Shown piece by piece: positions 7,621 through 16,298 of a stretch of DNA of 64,000 nucleotides. Made by a program: the position numbers and the translations under genes. The stretch is from an uncultured Clostridia bacterium. Lineage in GTDB: Bacteria; Bacillota; Clostridia; Oscillospirales; Ruminococcaceae. The stretch spans positions 124,001 through 188,000 of the forward strand of contig CANQNK010000001.1 in the NCBI GenBank assembly GCA_947625195.1, in the 5' to 3' direction. Numbering within the stretch: the first letter of the stretch is position 1; every line of letters starts with the position of its first letter. A model generated the notes under the pieces. That model was not told where the DNA came from. It searched no databases and worked only from the letters and a program-made list of their open reading frames with translations.

Positions 7621-8820
7621 ATGGCAACAGCAAGAAAGAAAGGACGTGGTTATGAAATTCGTGTTTCCTGCGGAATTGATATTAATGGTAAAAAACTAGG
7701 AAAATCTAAAACGTGGGTACCTGATAAGAGTATGACACCTAGACAAATCGAAAAAGAATTGGAACGGCAAAAGGTTCTTTTTGAGGAAGAAGTCAAGAGC
7801 GGAATTTGTCCTGACAATAAAATTCGTTTTGTTGATTTTTCAAAAAGGTGGATGGACGAATATGCAAAAGATAAACTCGCAATTAAAACCTTTACCAGAT
7901 ATGAGATTTATTTAAGACGTATCAATAAGGGAATAGGACACTTAAAACTAAAAGATATTACTCCGTTGCAACTTAATGCTTTTTACAGAAGTTTGGAGGC
8001 ATATGGTGTTAATCAAAAGAAAAAATACGACAAGGACGGTAATTTAATTAACGGTGGAAGATTAGCACCGAAAACCATTCTTGACCACCATAGAGTAATA
8101 TCTAAAATTTTATCAACTGCTGTAAAGTGGGGATTGCTTGAAAAAAATGTTGCGGAGCGTGCAGATCCTCCCAAAGTACCTCATAGGGAAATACGCTATT
8201 TGAATGAGGAAGAAGTTAGACAAATGATAACTATGCTTGATAATGAGCCAATTCAGTATAGAACTATGATAACTCTGCTTGTTTATACTGGTATTCGCCG
8301 TGGGGAGCTATGTGGATTGGAATGGAAGGATATTGATTTTCAAAATCAAGTAATGCATGTATGCCGTTCTGCTCAGTACATAGGAAATAAAACTATGATT
8401 ACCAAAGAGTCGAAAACAAAATCAGGAATTCGTCATTTCTCATTGAGTACTACTGCTTGTATTATGTTAAGAAAATATAGACAATGGCAAATTGAGCAAC
8501 GTTTTAAAGCAGGAGATCAATGGTGCGAATGTGACAGGTTATTTACTTCATGGAATGGACAGCCTATTCACCCTGATACTATTACAAACTGGTTTGCAAA
8601 ATTTATTAAAAGAAGTGAGTTACCTTATGTAACGCTTAATTCACTTCGTCATACGAACGCAACGTTGATGATTGCAGAGGGTACAGATGTATGTACTGTA
8701 TCAAGAAGACTTGGACATGCAAATACTGCAACTACTCTTAATATCTATGCACATGCGTTAAAATCCAAAGATAGAGAAGCCGCAAATACAATTGAAAGGA
8801 CATTGAGCAGATATGCATAA
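7621..8820 (+). CDS. int: Tyrosine recombinase (phage-type integrase)
   Basis: 399 residues. The N-terminal arm-binding domain (1-60) is AP2-like; a SAM-like core-binding domain (about 70-180) follows, with the catalytic domain at 195-390. The catalytic set is Arg226 in TGIRRGE, Lys265 in ESKTKSGIR, Arg343 in LNSLRHTNAT, His366 in RRLGHANT and nucleophile Tyr376 in LNIYAHAL. The first position of the HxxR box is Asn340 rather than His. The gene ends 122 bases from the intact initiator tRNA and is the obvious agent of the 46-bp duplication. Its size and domain order match Tn916/phage-type integrases of Firmicutes. Confidence 0.95.
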   Translation: MATARKKGRGYEIRVSCGIDINGKKLGKSKTWVPDKSMTPRQIEKELERQKVLFEEEVKSGICPDNKIRFVDFSKRWMDEYAKDKLAIKTFTRYEIYLRRINKGIGHLKLKDITPLQLNAFYRSLEAYGVNQKKKYDKDGNLINGGRLAPKTILDHHRVISKILSTAVKWGLLEKNVAERADPPKVPHREIRYLNEEEVRQMITMLDNEPIQYRTMITLLVYTGIRRGELCGLEWKDIDFQNQVMHVCRSAQYIGNKTMITKESKTKSGIRHFSLSTTACIMLRKYRQWQIEQRFKAGDQWCECDRLFTSWNGQPIHPDTITNWFAKFIKRSELPYVTLNSLRHTNATLMIAEGTDVCTVSRRLGHANTATTLNIYAHALKSKDREAANTIERTLSRYA

Positions 8821-8902
8821 ATCGACTAATATTTTAGTGTTTTTGGATGCTCGGAGGGAAACGGGAGGGAAATTGAATAGATTTTTAATTTTTCCGAACA
8901 AA

Positions 8903-8936
8903 AGAAAAAACCCTGAAACCGTTTGATTTCAAGGCT
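8903..8936 (-). terminator. Element-borne terminator for tRNA-fMet
   Basis: On the minus strand CCTTGAAA and TTTCAGGG pair (one G-T wobble) around an 8-base loop, followed by TTTTTTC. It lies just beyond the tRNA 3' end and inside the element, replacing the terminator displaced to 2603-2642. Confidence 0.8.
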
Positions 8937-8942
8937 TTCAAC

Positions 8943-9019
<77 letters not shown>

Positions 9020-9054
9020 ATATATGCTTTGCACCATTTCCAAGGTGCTTACTT

Positions 9055-9083
9055 ATTATATCATCAGTATATCGCTTTGTCAA
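9055..9083 (-). promoter_or_regulatory. tRNA-fMet promoter
   Basis: On the minus strand TTGACA (9083-9078), a 17-base spacer and TATAAT (9060-9055) form a perfect consensus promoter about 36 bases upstream of the mature tRNA 5' end. Confidence 0.85.
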
Positions 9084-9159
9084 TACCTTTTTTCAAATAA
9101 TATTTCGCCTTAATATTGCAAAATTTTCGTTACAAATTATGACAAAGTTCTGCTTTTTA

Positions 9160-9189
9160 TTGACACGTTCGCAGGTGCTGTGATATAAT
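9160..9189 (+). promoter_or_regulatory. Promoter of the DUF975 gene
   Basis: TTGACA (9160-9165), an 18-base spacer and TATAAT (9184-9189), 77 bases upstream of the start codon. Confidence 0.7.
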
Positions 9190-9266
9190 AAACTGTCGGA
9201 AAAGTGAACTTGACGTCGGTCATACATTTAATCGGCATTGCTGACATTTACTAAGGAGGGGAAATC

Positions 9267-10604
9267 TTGTTCAGCATAAAGGATATAAGATCCGAGGCGC
9301 GCGCAAGCGTACAACGTAACTTCTGGCCCGGAGTAATATTATGCTTTATACTCGCGGTGTTCTTGGGCGAGTATGTTTCTTCCTCGTATGCAATAACATA
9401 TTACAGCAATTACGCCGCTGATTATGTATCAAGCAGAAGCGAAACGCTTACAAATTACAGAAAAACGACAAACTCTGACTATATCAAGATTCTTTTTACA
9501 AACGATGAAGTTATTGATGTTTATGAAAGCTACGGCGTTAAGGCTCCGTATGGAGCCGACGATATACAAAGCGCAAAGCTGAGCAAACATCAGAAAGAGG
9601 AAATGAATAAAAAGATATCTGAACTTTTGCCAAAAAAGTCTTTTATCAGTAAAGTTATAAATTATTCGTCAGATATTATTTCGCTTCAGAATACGTACCC
9701 TGTGCAGATAGCCGCAGGTGCAAAAAGTCTGTTTAATCGGTACACCTTCAGCTTGGGCTTGGCAATACTCGTTATCAGTGTTTTGAGTATGGCGTTTTCT
9801 TTTTTCGTGGGCTTGCCTCTTAAAGTGGGAAGGTCAAGATTTTTTATGGAAAATCTTTATTATAAGGATACCGGTGTTGCCAGAGTTCTATATCTTTACA
9901 GGCAAGGTTACATCATAAAGCCGTGTATTATTATGACGATATGGTCCGCAATTAAATTTGTTGCAGGACTGACTATATTTTTATATCCGCCAATATACTA
10001 TATGTATAAACAGGTTCCGTATATTCTTGCGGAAAATCCAACTGTCGGCGTTAAGCAGGCGTTTGTAATTTCAAAACAGATGATGAAAGGCTTTAAATGG
10101 CAGGCGTTTTTGCTTGATTTGTCATTTATAGGTTGGCATATTCTTTCTATACTGTCGTTTGGATTGGTTGGCTTTTTTTATACAAATTCGTATACCTCTG
10201 CCGCCAGCGCTAAGCTTTACCTGATCGTAAGAAAAAATGCGATAAAGAATAAAAACGAGGGGTATGAGCTTTTGTGCGACAGATATATAGATTTGAGCGA
10301 AGCCGATGATAAAGAAAAGGCATTGATTTACAGTGAAAACGAATCTGCAAAAAACGCCGATATGGAGGAGAAAAAGCGAATTCACGAGCAGAAGGAGATT
10401 GCTGAAAAGCAAGCTGAGGTTGAGCGAAAAAAGAAAATAGAGGAAATGTCTTACGATATAAAGAAGTTTCCGGAAACTATAAAGGGGCTGCCTAAGAATA
10501 TAAAGGAACTGCCTAAGACAATAAAGGACGACAGTGAGGAAAAAAGCCGTCAAAAAGCGGAAAGAAAAAATCAAAAGGCTCAAAGAAAAAATAAAGAGCA
10601 GTAA
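9267..10604 (+). CDS. DUF975-like integral membrane protein with charged C-terminal tail
   Basis: 445 residues starting at TTG 9267 with GGAGGGG 5-8 bases upstream. The N-terminus (KDIRSEARASVQRNFWPGVI) and the membrane pattern resemble the DUF975 family: a first membrane helix at about 18-35, a long loop, then helices near 165-190, 230-250 and 285-310. Conserved-looking segments are LKVGRSRFFMENL and VGVKQAFVISKQMMKG. The last 120 residues are cytosolic, highly charged and coiled-coil-like. They contain near-repeats of the type FPETIKG/LPKNIKE/LPKTIKD before a Lys/Arg/Gln-rich end. The gene is monocistronic and convergent with the phosphoesterase gene. The function of the family is unknown. 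Confidence 0.75.
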   Translation: MFSIKDIRSEARASVQRNFWPGVILCFILAVFLGEYVSSSYAITYYSNYAADYVSSRSETLTNYRKTTNSDYIKILFTNDEVIDVYESYGVKAPYGADDIQSAKLSKHQKEEMNKKISELLPKKSFISKVINYSSDIISLQNTYPVQIAAGAKSLFNRYTFSLGLAILVISVLSMAFSFFVGLPLKVGRSRFFMENLYYKDTGVARVLYLYRQGYIIKPCIIMTIWSAIKFVAGLTIFLYPPIYYMYKQVPYILAENPTVGVKQAFVISKQMMKGFKWQAFLLDLSFIGWHILSILSFGLVGFFYTNSYTSAASAKLYLIVRKNAIKNKNEGYELLCDRYIDLSEADDKEKALIYSENESAKNADMEEKKRIHEQKEIAEKQAEVERKKKIEEMSYDIKKFPETIKGLPKNIKELPKTIKDDSEEKSRQKAERKNQKAQRKNKEQ

Positions 10605-10620
10605 AATTTATGCTGCTCAC
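10596..10620. terminator. Hairpin between convergent genes
   Basis: GAGCAG and CTGCTC pair around an A/T-rich loop between two convergent genes. No strong T-run follows on either strand, so terminator activity is uncertain. Confidence 0.4.
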
Positions 10621-10625
10621 AGATT

Positions 10626-11822
10626 TTACGAGGCGAATTTTACGTTTACTTCTACTACCTCAGCGTCGGTGCCGACTCTCATAAACGGACCGTAAACTCC
10701 TACTCCCGAGGTAACTATGGAATACATACTGTCTTTCTTTTTTATCATTCCGCAGGAGTTTTCCCAAACAATATCTGTCAGTATGTTTCCGGGGAATATC
10801 TGACCGTCGTGGGTATGTCCGGAAAGGTCTATGTCTACTCCCACGTCTGCAAGCTCCTCAAGCTGTCTCGGCTGATGATCCATTACAATAACGGGCTTTG
10901 TGTGATCCTTGATCTGCTTCATAAGCTCTACCGGAGTTAAGCGGGAGCCGTTTTTACTTCCCGGCTTCTGACTGTCAAGTCTTCCGCAAAGGTAGAAGCT
11001 GTCGTCGATAAGAACGGTTTCGTCACGCAGTATATTTATATTCGCTTTTTCGAGAAACTCATACATTCTTTCGTCCTGAGTTTTGTTATCTTCGGTCTTG
11101 AAGGTGAAGCCCACCAAAATAGTTTCGGAAACGTCGTGATTTCCCCAGCAGGCATAGGTGCCGTATTTTGATTTCATACCCTTTAAGATTTTAATAACCT
11201 CGTCAGGCTCTTCAATGCTGTCGTAGGAATTGTCAAAAAAGTCTCCGGCAAACACAACAAGATCCGGATTCATAGCGTTTACGGCATCTACCATTTTCTG
11301 TGTATGCGCTTTTCCGATAGAATAGCCGAGATGAAGGTCGCTTACGAGCGCTATCTTAAGCGAGTCGAGCTTACAGCTTTTTGCAAGCTCTACGTTATAT
11401 GAGGTAGTTTTTATTGTGGTGGCGTGAATAAAGCCGTAGATGGATATAACTGCGGTTAGCAGCAGTACGCCCAGTCCCTTTGCAACGTAGAATCTTCTTG
11501 TGGCAAAGAATTTCAGACTTATTAACTTTGTCTTTTTAAGCACGAATAGAATCAGATCTGTTACTATGGCTATAAGAACAAGATACAAAAGACAGCCGAG
11601 CCAATACGCGCTTAACGGACGTATAAGCTTCCTTATATATATATCGGGCAGAAAAGACGCAAGCACCGGCGTTAGCGCAAGAAAAAAGAAAATAACAGAC
11701 AGCAATGCTATAAACCACTTTTTTCTGAGCACCTGCGCAAAAGCCGTTGTCATTCTGTAAAAGTGACGAATGAGATATATTATCGCCAGAATATAAATCG
11801 GCGAGAGGTATACAGCTATCAT
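10626..11822 (-). CDS. Membrane-anchored metallophosphoesterase
   Basis: 398 residues. Four predicted membrane helices in the first 145 residues precede a calcineurin-like phosphoesterase domain. The metal-binding motifs appear in order: LVSDLHLGYSIG, VFAGDFFDN, CWGNHDV, MDHQP and SGHTHDGQIFPG. This is the YkuE/YaeI-like arrangement of membrane-associated phosphoesterases thought to act on lipid-linked or cyclic substrates; the substrate cannot be told from the sequence. The gene stands alone on the minus strand, convergent with the DUF975 gene and divergent from the CmpB-type gene. Confidence 0.88.
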   Translation of the reverse strand: MIAVYLSPIYILAIIYLIRHFYRMTTAFAQVLRKKWFIALLSVIFFFLALTPVLASFLPDIYIRKLIRPLSAYWLGCLLYLVLIAIVTDLILFVLKKTKLISLKFFATRRFYVAKGLGVLLLTAVISIYGFIHATTIKTTSYNVELAKSCKLDSLKIALVSDLHLGYSIGKAHTQKMVDAVNAMNPDLVVFAGDFFDNSYDSIEEPDEVIKILKGMKSKYGTYACWGNHDVSETILVGFTFKTEDNKTQDERMYEFLEKANINILRDETVLIDDSFYLCGRLDSQKPGSKNGSRLTPVELMKQIKDHTKPVIVMDHQPRQLEELADVGVDIDLSGHTHDGQIFPGNILTDIVWENSCGMIKKKDSMYSIVTSGVGVYGPFMRVGTDAEVVEVNVKFAS

Positions 11823-11998
11823 ATTTTTAAAACGTCCTTTTCTTTTACTCTTAAATATTATACAATTTATAAAACAAAATTTCTATGCCAAACGACAAAA
11901 TTTTAAAATTTGTTAATATATACACGGCACTGGTATTGAATTTGATTTGAAACAACGCCGTTTTACATAAATCCGTATGAACGAAAGGAAAGCAGGCT

Positions 11999-12739
11999 AT
12001 GGATTTTCAAAGCACTGACGGTCAGGTACTGACCAAATACCCCGATTATTTAAGGCAGGAGTTTTTACCCGCCAAAAGTCGTACGATAAAAATTCCTTCA
12101 ATAGGGCTTAAGTTTTACAGAAAATACAGCGTAATAACATATCTGCTTATGTTTTTTCTGTTTGCTGTTATCGGCTGGTGTTGGGAGGTGGGCATACACC
12201 TTGTTGAGGATCATGTTTTCGTAAACAGAGGAACTATGATGGGCCCGTGGCTTCCGATATACGGCTTTGGCGGAACGGCAGGCGTGTTGGCAATGACAGT
12301 TTTCGGAAAGAGAATTTTAAAATATCCGGCGCTTACATTTTTAATAGTGACTACCATGTGCGGAGTGATCGAATATGCGGCAAGCTATGTTTTAGAGCTT
12401 TATTACGGAATACGCTGGTGGGATTATACCGGATACTTTTTAAATATTAACGGACGCATTTGCCTTGAAGGAGTTTTGATATTCGGCTTTGCAGGATGTG
12501 CGGCTATTTACTTTATAGCCCCCGCTTTTGACGACATTTTAAAAAAGATAAGTCTCAAAAGAAAAGTGATCCTTCTTATTATATTTTGTCCGCTGTTCGC
12601 TGCTGACATGATTTACTCAAACGTTCACCCGAACGTAGGAAAGGGAATTACCGACTACAATTCGGCATATTTACCTAGTTCAATTTCGGTGGCAGATTGT
12701 GCGGCCGCGGATATGGAATTAGAACAGTACTTATCTTAG
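11999..12739 (+). CDS. CmpB-type putative ABC transporter permease (PF06541-like)
   Basis: 246 residues. A short soluble N-terminus is followed by about six membrane helices. Diagnostic segments of the family are FAVIGWCWEVGIHL, FVNRGTMMGPWLPIYGFGG, YGIRWWDYTGYFLNINGRICLEG and GFAGCAAIYF. The family is annotated as a putative type IV ABC transporter but no ATPase lies nearby, so transport is unproven. GAAAGGA lies about 11 bases before ATG 11999. The N-terminal extension of about 50 residues ahead of the first helix is longer than I expect for the family. Confidence 0.8.
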   Translation: MDFQSTDGQVLTKYPDYLRQEFLPAKSRTIKIPSIGLKFYRKYSVITYLLMFFLFAVIGWCWEVGIHLVEDHVFVNRGTMMGPWLPIYGFGGTAGVLAMTVFGKRILKYPALTFLIVTTMCGVIEYAASYVLELYYGIRWWDYTGYFLNINGRICLEGVLIFGFAGCAAIYFIAPAFDDILKKISLKRKVILLIIFCPLFAADMIYSNVHPNVGKGITDYNSAYLPSSISVADCAAADMELEQYLS

Positions 12740-13042
12740 GATTAAGTTTACATATAAATTTGTATATGTCTCAGCTTTAGAAAAATTGGCGATTTGCACA
12801 ATGTTTTGCAGATAATTAAAGCTGAATTATTCTATAATCTGCGAAAAACATACAAAATTTTTCTTTACAGCATACAAATACTCATATGACTATTTATATA
12901 TTAGTGAATGTGCACAACATTTTGACAAAAATTAGTTTAAGTTATTTATAGCAAAAGTAATTCGTTTTTGCTATAATATATTTGTAGTAGTATGGGCTTA
13001 AGACGCCTATACACTTTTGCATAATTACATTAAGGAGGTAAA
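12740..13042 (+). promoter_or_regulatory. Hydrogenase operon control region
   Basis: Non-coding. A candidate promoter is TTGACA (12922-12927), a 17-base spacer and TTTATA (12945-12950); a second -10, TATAAT, is at 12972-12977. Two related 16-mers, TGCACAATGTTTTGCA (about 12796) and TGCACAACATTTTGAC (about 12912), share 12-13 positions, and the second overlaps the -35. They may be operators for the hydrogenase genes. Confidence 0.5.
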
Positions 13043-13045
13043 ATG

Positions 13046-13543
13046 ATGGCAGCAAAAACTTGTTCTATCCCTTTTGCGGGAACAGCCGAGCAAGAGGCAA
13101 GGCTAAAAGAAATAATTGCTTCTCATAAGGGTGATAAGGGTGCTTTGATGCCCGTTTTGCAGCAGGCACAGGAAATATATGGATATCTGCCGATTGAGGT
13201 TCAGACGATAATTGCGACAGAGATGGATATTCCGCTTGAAAAAATTTACGGTGTGGTAACTTTTTATTCGCAGTTCTCTTTGAATCCTAAGGGCAAATAT
13301 ACTATTTCAGTTTGTCTTGGTACGGCGTGCTACGTTAAGGGATCGGGTGATCTTTTTGATGAGCTCTCAGCAAAGCTCGGAATCAGCGGAGGAGAAACTA
13401 CCCCGGACGGTAAGTTTTCTCTTGTTGACTGCAGATGTATAGGAGCATGCGGACTTGCACCCGTTCTGACTGTAAACGACGACGTTTACGGCAGACTTAC
13501 CGTTGATGATCTTGACGGGATTTTGGAAAAATATCAGGACTAA
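13046..13543 (+). CDS. hydC: NuoE/HydC-like [2Fe-2S] subunit of the bifurcating hydrogenase
   Basis: 165 residues of the thioredoxin-like 24-kDa subunit family. A helical N-terminus (KGALMPVLQQAQEIYGYLP) is followed by the [2Fe-2S] ligand pattern CLGTAC and CRCIGAC: Cx4C plus Cx3C, with an additional Cys two residues before the second pair. The small iron-sulfur subunit passes electrons between the flavin subunit and the hydrogenase. The second of two adjacent ATGs (13046) is chosen for its 7-base spacing from AAGGAGG. It is the first gene of an operon whose next member starts directly after its stop codon. Confidence 0.92.
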   Translation: MAAKTCSIPFAGTAEQEARLKEIIASHKGDKGALMPVLQQAQEIYGYLPIEVQTIIATEMDIPLEKIYGVVTFYSQFSLNPKGKYTISVCLGTACYVKGSGDLFDELSAKLGISGGETTPDGKFSLVDCRCIGACGLAPVLTVNDDVYGRLTVDDLDGILEKYQD

Positions 13544-14065
13544 ATGCTTAATGATATTTCTCTTTGCGTTCTCGATATGGCAATCAATTCTTTGAAGTCG
13601 GGAGCAAAAAACATTTCACTATTTCTCACGCAGGATGATAGCCGCGTTTTATTTAAAATAAAGGATGACGGTTGCGGGATATCCGACAAAATGCTCGACA
13701 GGATACATAAGAATATGCGCAAGCCTATAAAGGGCTGCGGCTTTAACGGGCTTAAGGTGCTTTATAAGGTGTGCGGCGGCAGGGTTAAGATAATTTCTGA
13801 GGACGGCTCGGGGACTGAGGTTTCGGCGGTGTTTAAGCCGGAATTTCCACTGGGAGACGTTACGGAGACGATCATGTGCCTTATCAATCTTAGCGCGCAG
13901 AAGAGAGTGAGAATAAGCTTTTTTGCAAAATGTAAAGAAAAAAGCTTTTTACTTGACAGTGAAAGGCTGAGCGGAATATTCAAAAGTCGAAAACTTTCAG
14001 ACGGCGAAAGGTATGCTTTATTAAAGCAGCATGTGTCGTCAGGGATATCAGGAGTATTTATTTGA
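13544..14065 (+). CDS. HATPase_c domain protein of the hydrogenase operon
   Basis: 173 residues with a GHKL-type ATP-binding fold. The N-box is in LDMAINSLKSGAKNISL, the G1 box is DDGCGISD, a glycine-rich lid is GCGFNGLKVLY, and GSGTEVSAVF closes the domain near residue 95. There is no histidine phospho-acceptor region, so it is closer to anti-sigma or serine-kinase-like ATPases than to a sensor kinase. The last 70 residues are unassigned. It begins immediately after the stop of the NuoE-like gene. Clostridial hydrogenase operons often carry such a gene; the role is unknown and could be regulation of the enzyme or the operon. Confidence 0.82.
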   Translation: MLNDISLCVLDMAINSLKSGAKNISLFLTQDDSRVLFKIKDDGCGISDKMLDRIHKNMRKPIKGCGFNGLKVLYKVCGGRVKIISEDGSGTEVSAVFKPEFPLGDVTETIMCLINLSAQKRVRISFFAKCKEKSFLLDSERLSGIFKSRKLSDGERYALLKQHVSSGISGVFI

Positions 14066-14111
14066 ACAAGGATTTTATTTAGTCAGAATACACAATAAGG
14101 GAGGAAAAAAT

Positions 14112-14471
14112 TTGAAATCTTTAGAAGAACTCAAGGCAATCAAGGACAAAATGCAGAGCACAATAGATCTTCGACACGAGGATCCGGCTGCTACAAAGGT
14201 GATCGTAGCAATGGGTACCTGTGGAATTGCAAGCGGAGCAAGAGAGGTTTTAAACGCTTTTGCTGAGGCTGTTGCCGAAAATGGTATAACAAAAAACGTT
14301 ATGGTTTCGCAGTCGGGCTGCATAGGGCTTTGTGAAAACGAGCCGGTTGCAGAGGTGATCTCTCCGGGTAAGGATAAGGTTACATATGGTCATCTTACCC
14401 CTCAAAAAGCAAAGGAAATTGTACAAAAGCATCTCATCGGCGGCACTGTCGTTGATGAATATAGAATATAA
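14112..14471 (+). CDS. Small thioredoxin-like (2Fe-2S) ferredoxin
   Basis: 119 residues, TTG start at 14112 with GGGAGG 8 bases upstream; a longer in-frame ATG (14031) would overlap the ATPase gene and lacks an SD. A helical N-terminus leads into a thioredoxin-like fold: KVIVAMGTCGIASGA, then SQSGCIGLCENEP. Only three cysteines are present (Cys37, Cys70, Cys74), whereas the usual [2Fe-2S] thioredoxin-like pattern has four. The protein may bind a cluster with a non-Cys ligand or be a structural subunit. It lies between the ATPase and flavin-subunit genes and is presumably part of the hydrogenase complex. Confidence 0.85.
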   Translation: MKSLEELKAIKDKMQSTIDLRHEDPAATKVIVAMGTCGIASGAREVLNAFAEAVAENGITKNVMVSQSGCIGLCENEPVAEVISPGKDKVTYGHLTPQKAKEIVQKHLIGGTVVDEYRI

Positions 14472-14487
14472 AGGAGGAAGTACAATT

Positions 14488-16281
14488 ATGTATCGTTCAC
14501 ATGTGTTGGTATGCGGCGGAACGGGATGTACCTCCTCGGGAAGCCAGCAGATAATTGACACTCTTAAAAGAGAGATTAAAGCAGCAGGGCTTGAAAACGA
14601 GATCGAGGTCGTAAAAACAGGATGTTTCGGACTTTGCGCTCTCGGCCCCATTATGATAGTTTATCCGGAGGGAACCTTTTACTCAATGGTTCAGGAAAAG
14701 GATATTCCGGAAATCGTTTCTGAGCATCTTGTAAAGGGAAGAATAGTTTCACGTCTTGTTTACGATGAGACCGTTACCGAAAATGGAATCAAATCTCTAC
14801 AGGATACCGCCTTTTACAGCAAGCAAAACAGAGTTGCGCTAAGAAACTGCGGAGTTATAAGCCCTGAAAATATCGAGGAGTACATAGGCACAGGCGGATA
14901 TGAGGCGCTGGGCAAGGTGCTTACCGAAATGACGCCGGACGAGGTTATTCAGACAATACTTGACTCTGGACTCAGAGGAAGAGGCGGCGGCGGATTCCCG
15001 ACCGGTATGAAGTGGAAACTTGCAAGAAACATAGTTCCGAACGCTGATCAGAAGTATGTTTGCTGTAATGCCGACGAGGGCGATCCGGGTGCATTTATGG
15101 ACCGTTCAGTTCTTGAGGGCGACCCGCACGTTGTTTTGGAGGCTATGGCTATTGCAGGATATGCGATCGGAGCTAACCAGGGATATATCTACGTTCGTGC
15201 CGAGTATCCTATCGCTGTAAAGAGACTTGAGATAGCTATAAATCAGGCAAGAGAATACGGAATGCTCGGAAAGGATATTTTCGGAACGGGATTTGATTTT
15301 GATATAGGACTTCGTCTTGGCGCAGGCGCATTTGTCTGCGGTGAGGAAACGGCTCTTATGACTTCTATTGAGGGTAACAGAGGAGAGCCAAGACCGCGTC
15401 CTCCGTTTCCGGCTGAAAAGGGACTTTTCGGTAAGCCGACTATTTTGAATAATGTTGAGACCTACGCAAATATTCCGAGAATCATTTTAAACGGTGCTGA
15501 GTGGTTTTCTTCCATGGGTACAGAGAAGAGCAAGGGTACTAAGGTATTCGCTCTGGGAGGTAAGATAAAGAACACCGGCTTGGTTGAGATCCCTATGGGT
15601 ACTACGCTCAGAACAGTAATTGAGGAGATAGGCGGAGGTATCCCCAACGGAAAGAAGTTTAAGGCTGCGCAGACGGGAGGCCCTTCGGGCGGATGTATTC
15701 CCGCAGAGCACTACGATATACCTATCGACTACGATAACCTTATTTCTATAGGCTCTATGATGGGCTCCGGCGGACTTATCGTAATGGACGAGGATAACTG
15801 TATGGTTGATATTGCAAAATTCTTCCTTGCGTTTACCGTCGATGAGTCCTGCGGAAAGTGTACGCCGTGCCGGATAGGAACAAAGCGCCTTTACGAAATG
15901 CTGGACAAGATTACAAAGGGTCAGGGTACGCTTGAGGACCTTGACAAGATTGAAGAGCTTTGCTATTACATAAAGAATAACTCTTTGTGCGGACTTGGTC
16001 AGACAGCACCGAACCCTGTTCTTTCGACGCTGCGTTACTTCCGAGACGAGTATATCGCTCACGTTGTTGACAAGACCTGTCCTGCGGGAGTTTGTAAGGA
16101 TCTTCTTAAGTACAGCATTGATCCGGACAAGTGCCGCGGCTGCACCTTGTGTGCAAGAAAGTGTCCCGCAAGCGCTATTTCAGGTACCGTTAAACAGCCC
16201 CACGTTATTGATCAGGATAAGTGCGTGAAGTGCGGGGCTTGTATGGAAACCTGTAAGTTCGGCGCAATTTCAAAGAATTAA
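14488..16281 (+). CDS. hydB: NuoF-like flavin subunit of the electron-bifurcating hydrogenase
   Basis: 597 residues. An N-terminal [2Fe-2S] thioredoxin-like domain (C9GGTGC14, C46FGLC50) is followed by the FMN/NADH-binding NuoF core with GLRGRGGGGFPTGMKW (about 160-175) and CNADEGDPGAFMDRS. The SLBB and N3 cluster domain carries ESCGKCTPCR (Cys455, 458, 461) and a later Cys. The C-terminus has two 4Fe-4S motifs, CRGCTLCARKCP and CVKCGACMETCK. This order is that of HydB in trimeric NADH- and ferredoxin-dependent [FeFe] hydrogenases. ATG 14488 with AAGGAGG 9 bases upstream is chosen; an earlier in-frame ATG would overlap the preceding gene. It passes electrons between NAD(H) and ferredoxin/HydA. 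Confidence 0.95.
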   Translation: MYRSHVLVCGGTGCTSSGSQQIIDTLKREIKAAGLENEIEVVKTGCFGLCALGPIMIVYPEGTFYSMVQEKDIPEIVSEHLVKGRIVSRLVYDETVTENGIKSLQDTAFYSKQNRVALRNCGVISPENIEEYIGTGGYEALGKVLTEMTPDEVIQTILDSGLRGRGGGGFPTGMKWKLARNIVPNADQKYVCCNADEGDPGAFMDRSVLEGDPHVVLEAMAIAGYAIGANQGYIYVRAEYPIAVKRLEIAINQAREYGMLGKDIFGTGFDFDIGLRLGAGAFVCGEETALMTSIEGNRGEPRPRPPFPAEKGLFGKPTILNNVETYANIPRIILNGAEWFSSMGTEKSKGTKVFALGGKIKNTGLVEIPMGTTLRTVIEEIGGGIPNGKKFKAAQTGGPSGGCIPAEHYDIPIDYDNLISIGSMMGSGGLIVMDEDNCMVDIAKFFLAFTVDESCGKCTPCRIGTKRLYEMLDKITKGQGTLEDLDKIEELCYYIKNNSLCGLGQTAPNPVLSTLRYFRDEYIAHVVDKTCPAGVCKDLLKYSIDPDKCRGCTLCARKCPASAISGTVKQPHVIDQDKCVKCGACMETCKFGAISKN

Positions 16282-16298
16282 AAAGGAGGGAGTCTGAA

